From CAYPCH01 sp964409165 (lineage in GTDB: Bacteria > Bacillota > Clostridia > Acetivibrionales > Acetivibrionaceae), in assembly GCA_964409165.1 (NCBI GenBank), contig CAYPCH010000040.1, positions 1-28,728 of the forward strand: a DNA stretch of 28,728 nucleotides, given 5' to 3'. The translations under genes were made by a program, and so were the position numbers. The notes beneath the pieces were generated by a model. The model saw only the letters and a program-made list of their open reading frames with translations. It did no database searches and was not told where the DNA came from. How positions within the stretch are numbered: the stretch's first letter is position 1; each line of letters begins with the position of its first letter. This document shows, in pieces, positions 24,005 through 28,728 of this stretch.

Positions 24005-24034
24005 CAATTTATAATAATTTTTGTGATTAATATA
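24005..24034 (+). repeat. Family C core fragment (upstream of dgt)
   Basis: ATAATTTTTGTGATTAATAT matches the end of the family C core at 19790-19815. Short and AT-rich, so tentative. TTGTGA here lies about 17 bases before a TATTAT/TTATAT stretch that could be the dgt promoter. Confidence 0.4.
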
Positions 24035-24112
24035 AATATGGTATTATATTAATATAAAATTATTTTAGCCATTCCCAAAGTACATATAAAATTTGAAGGG
24101 GGTAAGCAAGCA

Positions 24113-25108
24113 ATGAAAATACGTGAAGAAATAGAAAAATTAGAAGAAAAGTCGCTGTCACTGCATGCAGTGTTAAGCTCCAAATCCAGAGGAAGAACTA
24201 CTGAGGAAAAGGAATGTGGTGTAAGAACATGTTTTCAGAGAGACAGGGACAGGATTATCTATTCTAAAGCTTTTAGAAGGCTGAAGCACAAGACACAGGT
24301 TTTCATATCGCCTGAAGGTGATCACTATAGAACAAGGCTTACCCATACTCTCGAAGTATCACAGATAGCAAGAACAATAGCAAGAAGTCTCAGGCTCAAT
24401 GAAGACCTTACCGAAGCAATTGCTTTAGGGCACGATTTAGGGCACACGCCGTTTGGACATACTGGTGAAAATGTTCTTAATAAAGTATGCCCTTTTGGAT
24501 TTAAACACAACGAACAGAGTTTAAGAGTTGTTGATATCCTTGAAAAGGAAACTGGGCTAAACCTGACATGGGAAGTTAGAGACGGAATAAGAAACCATAC
24601 AGGAAATATAATGCCAGGGACATTGGAAGGCGAGATCATAAGGTTTGCAGACAGAATAGCGTATATAAACCATGATATAGATGATGCAATCCGTGCAGGG
24701 ATAATAAGCGAAGACGTACTTCCAAAAGAGTGTGTAAGGATTCTTGGAAAAAGCTCAAGTAAGAGAATAAACAGTATGATTATAAACATTATTGAGAACA
24801 GCAGGGATTCAGATACAATCAAAATGAGCACCGAATTTCAGAAGGCAAAAGATGAATTAAGAAGTTATATGTTTAAAAATATTTACGTAGGGTCTGAAGC
24901 TAAAAAAGATGATATGAAAGCACAGAATATTGTTAATGAACTTTATAATTATATCAAGGCAAATCCCGGTTTTCTTTCTAAAGAGGCCGAGAATAGACTT
25001 GAATCTGACGGAATAGACAGAGTTGTTTGCGATTATATTGCAGGTATGACTGACAGGTATGCAGTGAAAAAGTTTCATGAAATTTTTATTCCCGAGGCTT
25101 GGCATTAG
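24113..25108 (+). CDS. dgt: Deoxyguanosinetriphosphate triphosphohydrolase-like protein
   Basis: HD-superfamily enzyme that splits dNTPs, usually dGTP, into nucleoside and triphosphate, affecting the dNTP pool. H78 (RLTHTLEV), H107-D108 (ALGHDLGH), H111 and H116 give the metal site. FQRDRDRIIYSKAFRRLKHKTQVF near 41-64 is the dGTPase family signature. 331 residues, the short (type 2) form of Gram-positive bacteria. ATG 24113 has AAGGGGG about ten bases upstream. It precedes dnaG-rpoD, a common clostridial order, with a 465-bp gap. Confidence 0.94.
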   Translation: MKIREEIEKLEEKSLSLHAVLSSKSRGRTTEEKECGVRTCFQRDRDRIIYSKAFRRLKHKTQVFISPEGDHYRTRLTHTLEVSQIARTIARSLRLNEDLTEAIALGHDLGHTPFGHTGENVLNKVCPFGFKHNEQSLRVVDILEKETGLNLTWEVRDGIRNHTGNIMPGTLEGEIIRFADRIAYINHDIDDAIRAGIISEDVLPKECVRILGKSSSKRINSMIINIIENSRDSDTIKMSTEFQKAKDELRSYMFKNIYVGSEAKKDDMKAQNIVNELYNYIKANPGFLSKEAENRLESDGIDRVVCDYIAGMTDRYAVKKFHEIFIPEAWH

Positions 25109-25573
25109 TGTTAAGCTTCTCGTTATGTTCTCTTAAGTTTTTTTGCTTAAATTTATACGCAATTAAGATGATTAAAATGCCTTTACTTTTATTTGTACGT
25201 ATAAATTGGTAATAAAGATGAAAGAATATCTAAAAATATTTATTTTATAAAGAAGGAAAAACTTTTTTTTTGTAGAATAACAAATAGAGCGCAGGATATT
25301 TATATTTGATGGTGGGTGTATAAAGTAAAAAATTCTGACTTAATATTTATATTAAGAAAATATGAATAAAAGTTTATATCTAATAAATACACTTAGTCCT
25401 CATCCCTGTTAAATAGAGAGATGAGTTTTTGTTTTAAAGTAAGAATAAAATGACAAAAAAAGAAGGAATATTATTAAATATGTCGAAGAAATATAGAATA
25501 ATAAAGATAGGTTGTGCTTTTGTGTGATGTTTTTGAGACTTAAGAGGAGTTGGATTGGAAAGAAGAATTTAAA
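25109..25573. other. Leader region between dgt and dnaG with one terminator-like hairpin
   Basis: 465 bp, extremely AT-rich. CTCATC (25399-25404) pairs with GATGAG (25420-25425), followed by five T (25426-25430). This could end a short transcript or attenuate read-through into dnaG. Weak CTTAAG-type pairing sits just after dgt. No ORF with a ribosome site and no recognised RNA family were seen; the dnaG-rpoD promoter should lie here. Confidence 0.5.
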
Positions 25574-27373
25574 ATGGTGAGATTTTATTCTGATGAATTG
25601 ATTGAAGAAATAAGAATACGCAATGATATATTAGGAGTAGCCGGTGAGTATATAAAGCTTGAGAGAAAAGGGAAGAGTTACTTCGGACTTTGTCCTTTTC
25701 ACAGGGAGAAGACCCCTTCATTTAGTGTTGATCCGGCAAAACAGCTGTATTACTGCTTTGGATGTGGGAAAGGCGGGAGTGTTGTCCAGTTTATAATGGA
25801 AGTCGAAAATCTTGACTATCTTGAAACGATAAAACTACTTGCCGAAAGAGCTAAAATTCAATTGCCTGAAGGGGAAAGTGAGGAAGAAAAGGAAAGGGCA
25901 TTAAAAAAGCAGGAAATACTTAAAGTAAATATAGAAGCTGCAAGATTTTTTTATGAACAATTGAATAATGGAAAAAATGTAAAGGTACGGCAATATCTGC
26001 AAAAAAGAAAAATTAACGAGGGTATTGCTAGAAAATTCGGTATAGGGTACTCGCCAGACAGTTGGAACCAGTTATACAATTGTCTGAAGGATAAGGGCTA
26101 TACCGATGAGATACTTTTAGACAGTGGTTTGATTAATAAAAAAGCGGATAACTATTATGACAGGTTCAGGAACAGAATAATATTTCCCATATTTGACATC
26201 AGAGGTAATGTGATCGGATTTGGGGGGAGGGTGCTTGACGATTCCGTTCCGAAATATCTGAATTCGCCTGAAACTATTGTATACAATAAAAGGAATAACT
26301 TATATGCATTAAACTTTGCCAAGAATTCTGGAGAAAAGAGAATAGTAGTTGTTGAAGGATACATGGATGTAATATCGCTCTACCAGTTTGGAATAATAAA
26401 TACTGTGGCATCTTTAGGAACTGCATTGACTGAAAGTCAGGGAAGAATACTGAAAAAATATGCAGAAGAGGTCGTTATTTCATATGATGCAGATACCGCA
26501 GGACAGGCTGCTACCATGAGAGGACTGGATTTGTTGAGCGATATAGGGTGTAATGTCAAAGTGCTTATAATCCCTAAGGGTAAAGACCCTGATGAATTTG
26601 TAAAGAAAAATGGTTCAGATGCTTTCAGAAAACTGTTGGATAGTTCTTTGTCGCTGGTCGAGTATAAAATAAAAGTTTTAAGAACTCAGGTAGACACAAG
26701 CACAACTGAAGGCAAGATCAAATTTCTTAATCAAACTACAGATGTGCTCACTAAAATAGACAATAACCTTGAAAGGGAAATGTATATAAAGAAAATAGCA
26801 GGAGAATATGAAGTCAGTGAAGGTGCAATGGTTACTGAAATAATAAAAAGATCAAAACCTAGAAAAGGTTTTAAACCTACATCTATAAATCCAGGCATTA
26901 CAGGATTTACTGACGGAAGCAAGCGTTTAAGCAGAAATAAAAGTAATTATAAAAATGATAAAGACAGGATTGTGAATTATGAAAGGCTTTTGTTATCTCT
27001 TTTGAGTACTGACAACTCACTCTATAGGATTATGAAGGACAAAGTTGTTTCTGATTATTTTGAAGATGAGGAGAACAGGGAGATTGCAAAAATTGTTTTT
27101 AAGAGATTTGAAGAAAAGAAGGGAATAGTTCCGGCTGAGCTTATTAACTTGGCTGGAAGTGACACAGTGAATATATTTGTACGTTTAATACAGGGGGAAT
27201 GTAATTTTGAAGATAACATAAAGGCAGTTTTGGATATAATCAGAAATATAGACATATATAAACTGGACAAACGACAAAAGGAAATACTTGATGCTTTATC
27301 GACTTCAGAAAATGATGCGGAAGAGTTGAAATTGGAGCTTAAATCAATAATAAACAGAAAGAAAAGTATATAG
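25574..27373 (+). CDS. dnaG: DNA primase
   Basis: Makes RNA primers at the replication fork. The N-terminal CHC2 zinc domain has C40, H43, C61 and C64 (CPFHREKTPSF, CFGCGKGG). The TOPRIM core has E261 (VVEGYMDV) and D305/D307 (SYDADTAG). The C-terminal region from about 440 is the DnaB-binding part. 599 residues is normal. I chose ATG 25574 because MVRFYSDELIEEI matches the family start; TTG 25550 is in frame but its GAGGAG site directly abuts it. rpoD follows after 33 bp, the classic macromolecular-synthesis pairing. Confidence 0.96.
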   Translation: MVRFYSDELIEEIRIRNDILGVAGEYIKLERKGKSYFGLCPFHREKTPSFSVDPAKQLYYCFGCGKGGSVVQFIMEVENLDYLETIKLLAERAKIQLPEGESEEEKERALKKQEILKVNIEAARFFYEQLNNGKNVKVRQYLQKRKINEGIARKFGIGYSPDSWNQLYNCLKDKGYTDEILLDSGLINKKADNYYDRFRNRIIFPIFDIRGNVIGFGGRVLDDSVPKYLNSPETIVYNKRNNLYALNFAKNSGEKRIVVVEGYMDVISLYQFGIINTVASLGTALTESQGRILKKYAEEVVISYDADTAGQAATMRGLDLLSDIGCNVKVLIIPKGKDPDEFVKKNGSDAFRKLLDSSLSLVEYKIKVLRTQVDTSTTEGKIKFLNQTTDVLTKIDNNLEREMYIKKIAGEYEVSEGAMVTEIIKRSKPRKGFKPTSINPGITGFTDGSKRLSRNKSNYKNDKDRIVNYERLLLSLLSTDNSLYRIMKDKVVSDYFEDEENREIAKIVFKRFEEKKGIVPAELINLAGSDTVNIFVRLIQGECNFEDNIKAVLDIIRNIDIYKLDKRQKEILDALSTSENDAEELKLELKSIINRKKSI

Positions 27374-27406
27374 ATATATACATCTTAATGAACGGAGGGG
27401 CAGTAA

Positions 27407-28486
27407 GTGAAACCCAATAATGATGTAAGAAAAGTGATTCTGCTTGAGTTAATTGAAAAGGGCAAACAAAAGGGAATGTTGACTTATAAAGAAATAATGG
27501 ATGCTTTTGAGGAAGTTGAAATTGAACCTGAATTTGTAGAGAAGGTATATGAAACCCTTGAGAACATGTCTATAGATGTAATCGGGAACATAGAAGAGGA
27601 AATGGAAGAAATGCAAATTACAGAAGAGGATCTTGAACTCTCTGTTCCGGAAGGTATAAGTATAGATGACCCTGTAAGAATGTACTTGAAAGAAATAGGT
27701 AAAGTGTCTCTTTTGAGTGCGGAAGAAGAAATTGAACTGGCTCAGAGGATGGAAGAAGGTGACAGCGAAGCAAAAAGAAAGCTTGCTGAAGCCAATCTTA
27801 GGTTGGTTGTAAGTATAGCTAAGAGATATGTCGGAAGAGGTATGCTTTTTCTTGATTTGATTCAGGAAGGAAATCTCGGATTGATAAAAGCAGTTGAGAA
27901 GTTTGACTACACAAAAGGTTATAAATTCAGCACATATGCAACATGGTGGATAAGACAAGCAATAACCAGAGCAATAGCAGATCAGGCAAGGACAATAAGA
28001 ATACCTGTCCATATGGTTGAAACTATCAATAAGTTAATAAGGGTATCAAGGCAGCTTTTACAGGAACTTGGAAAAGAACCTCAGCCTGAGGAAATTGCAA
28101 AAGAAATGAATCTGCCGGTTGAAAAAGTAAGAGAAATTATGAAGATATCGCAAGAACCGGTTTCACTTGAGACACCGATTGGCGAAGAAGAGGACAGCCA
28201 TCTTGGGGACTTCATTCCAGATGATGATGCACCGGCGCCTTCTGAAGCGGCAGCATTTACACTTTTAAAGGAGCAACTAATAGATGTATTGGATACTTTG
28301 ACTCCAAGGGAGGAAAAGGTTTTAAGGCTCAGATTCGGACTTGATGACGGAAGAGCAAGAACTCTTGAAGAGGTTGGCAAAGAGTTCAATGTAACCAGAG
28401 AGAGAATTAGACAAATAGAGGCAAAGGCATTAAGAAAACTCAGACATCCTAGCAGAAGTAAAAAACTGAAGGACTATCTGGACTGA
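27407..28486 (+). CDS. rpoD: Primary RNA polymerase sigma factor (sigma-A / RpoD)
   Basis: Housekeeping sigma factor. It has a short region 1.1 (about 1-65), region 1.2 (DPVRMYLKEIGKVSLLSAEE near 87) and region 2 (RLVVSIAKRYVGRGMLFLDLI near 127, with FSTYATWWIRQAITRAIADQ near 174). Region 3 and region 4 follow, the latter with RTLEEVGKEFNVTRERIRQI near 317. 359 residues, typical for a Firmicute SigA. GTG 27407 has CGGAGGGG about seven bases upstream. It is followed at once by a terminator. Confidence 0.98.
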   Translation: MKPNNDVRKVILLELIEKGKQKGMLTYKEIMDAFEEVEIEPEFVEKVYETLENMSIDVIGNIEEEMEEMQITEEDLELSVPEGISIDDPVRMYLKEIGKVSLLSAEEEIELAQRMEEGDSEAKRKLAEANLRLVVSIAKRYVGRGMLFLDLIQEGNLGLIKAVEKFDYTKGYKFSTYATWWIRQAITRAIADQARTIRIPVHMVETINKLIRVSRQLLQELGKEPQPEEIAKEMNLPVEKVREIMKISQEPVSLETPIGEEEDSHLGDFIPDDDAPAPSEAAAFTLLKEQLIDVLDTLTPREEKVLRLRFGLDDGRARTLEEVGKEFNVTRERIRQIEAKALRKLRHPSRSKKLKDYLD

Positions 28487-28514
28487 ACTCGATTAAAAAA
28501 ATCGAGTTTTTTTA
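28486..28514 (+). terminator. Intrinsic terminator after rpoD
   Basis: AACTCGATT and AATCGAGTT arms around an A-rich loop, followed by a run of T (28507-28513). It starts on the last base of the rpoD stop codon, so the stem overlaps the gene end. Confidence 0.9.
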
Positions 28515-28522
28515 TTTGAGCC

Positions 28523-28582
28523 ATTTCCCGAAGGGAAATCCGGCAAAAAAAAAGATCCCATAAATAAGAGTATTTATGGGAT
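28523..28582. repeat. Two small hairpins after rpoD
   Basis: ATTTCCC-GAA-GGGAAAT (28523-28539) is followed by CCGGC and a run of A. A 12-bp perfect stem ATCCCATAAATA / TATTTATGGGAT (28555-28582) then follows. GGAAATCCGGCAAAAA from the first hairpin recurs near 22374. Function unknown. Confidence 0.6.
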
Positions 28583-28668
28583 TAGGGGAGTATAATTTAA
28601 AAATTACACCTAAAATTATAATAATGAATTAGATAACAAAAATCAATGGAAAGTGATGGTGATTTTGT

Positions 28669-28728
28669 TAGGTCTCTTGGAGTGAAATGAAAGAGGCAAA
28701 ATTTAGTACCCTCGATGGGTACTAATTT
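28669..28728 (+). repeat. Family B double-hairpin element, copy at the window end
   Basis: TAGGTCTCTTGGAGTGAAAT with the first hairpin intact, then GTACCCTCGATGGGTACTAA. The last bases are cut by the window end. Confidence 0.85.

Noticed and set aside
24325..24831. 168-codon minus-strand frame opposite dgt
   Set aside because: Lies wholly within the strongly supported dgt frame and lacks any recognisable protein pattern.
27449..28012. 187-codon minus-strand frame opposite rpoD
   Set aside because: Shadow of rpoD region 2; composition is Phe/Tyr/Ser-rich with no family features.
1..28728. Transposase gene driving the repeats
   Set aside because: No frame in the window has transposase motifs; mobilisation could only come from elsewhere.

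Overview
The window looks like chromosomal DNA of a low-GC, spore-forming-type clostridium, probably close to the cellulosome-producing Acetivibrio / Clostridium thermocellum group (Hungateiclostridiaceae). The pointers are a SigI/RsgI pair (the polysaccharide-sensing sigma/anti-sigma system expanded in that group), a SCIFF ranthipeptide with its radical-SAM maturase, AT-rich codon use, strong AGGAGG-type ribosome sites, and the dgt-dnaG-rpoD order. The species cannot be fixed from sequence alone. All genes run on the + strand except a mutarotase-like gene (7758-8642) and a small membrane protein (22424-22693).

Layout. 1-4103: a hairpin mobile element, an Sfp-type phosphopantetheinyl transferase, then overlapping sigI-rsgI. 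4142-5329: an exported M23 peptidase with a long coiled coil. 5349-5651: a 33-bp tandem repeat array interrupted by a 100-N assembly gap. 5960-8642: glnS and a convergent mutarotase-like gene, separated by a perfect 69-bp palindrome. 9053-12829: a probable operon of a ferredoxin-type aldo/keto reductase, a PgeF/YfiH laccase-domain protein and a peptide-binding lipoprotein. 12962-14355: lspA-rluD. 14470-19550: SCIFF precursor, maturase, HD-domain protein, secD-secF. 20096-22202: panBCD behind a leader with a probable attenuator. 22424-23654: two small unknown genes. 24113-28486: dgt, dnaG, rpoD.

The genes are mostly housekeeping: lipoprotein processing, rRNA modification, protein export, pantothenate synthesis, replication priming and sigma-A. 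Two systems are signalling- or peptide-related. SigI-RsgI should turn an external carbohydrate signal into transcription, here with an unusual tandem Ig-like sensor. SCIFF and its maturase make a thioether-crosslinked peptide next to the Sec export motor.

The most striking feature between genes is repeat density. Family A consists of MITE-like elements with CTCAACTTTCCCAC ends (1-137, 8758-8800, 16244-16426, 23830-23962), one with a 7-bp target-site duplication. Family B is a ~62-bp double-hairpin element (14722, 19613, 22291, 23091, 28669, plus partial or rearranged copies at 5349 and 12904) that repeatedly sits right after intrinsic terminators and has been amplified into the 33-bp array. 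Family C is a palindrome-bearing repeat found upstream of glnS, the aldo/keto reductase, panB and dgt. There is also the lone 69-bp palindrome. No transposase gene is present, so mobilisation would have to be in trans. No tRNA, rRNA or CRISPR array was seen.
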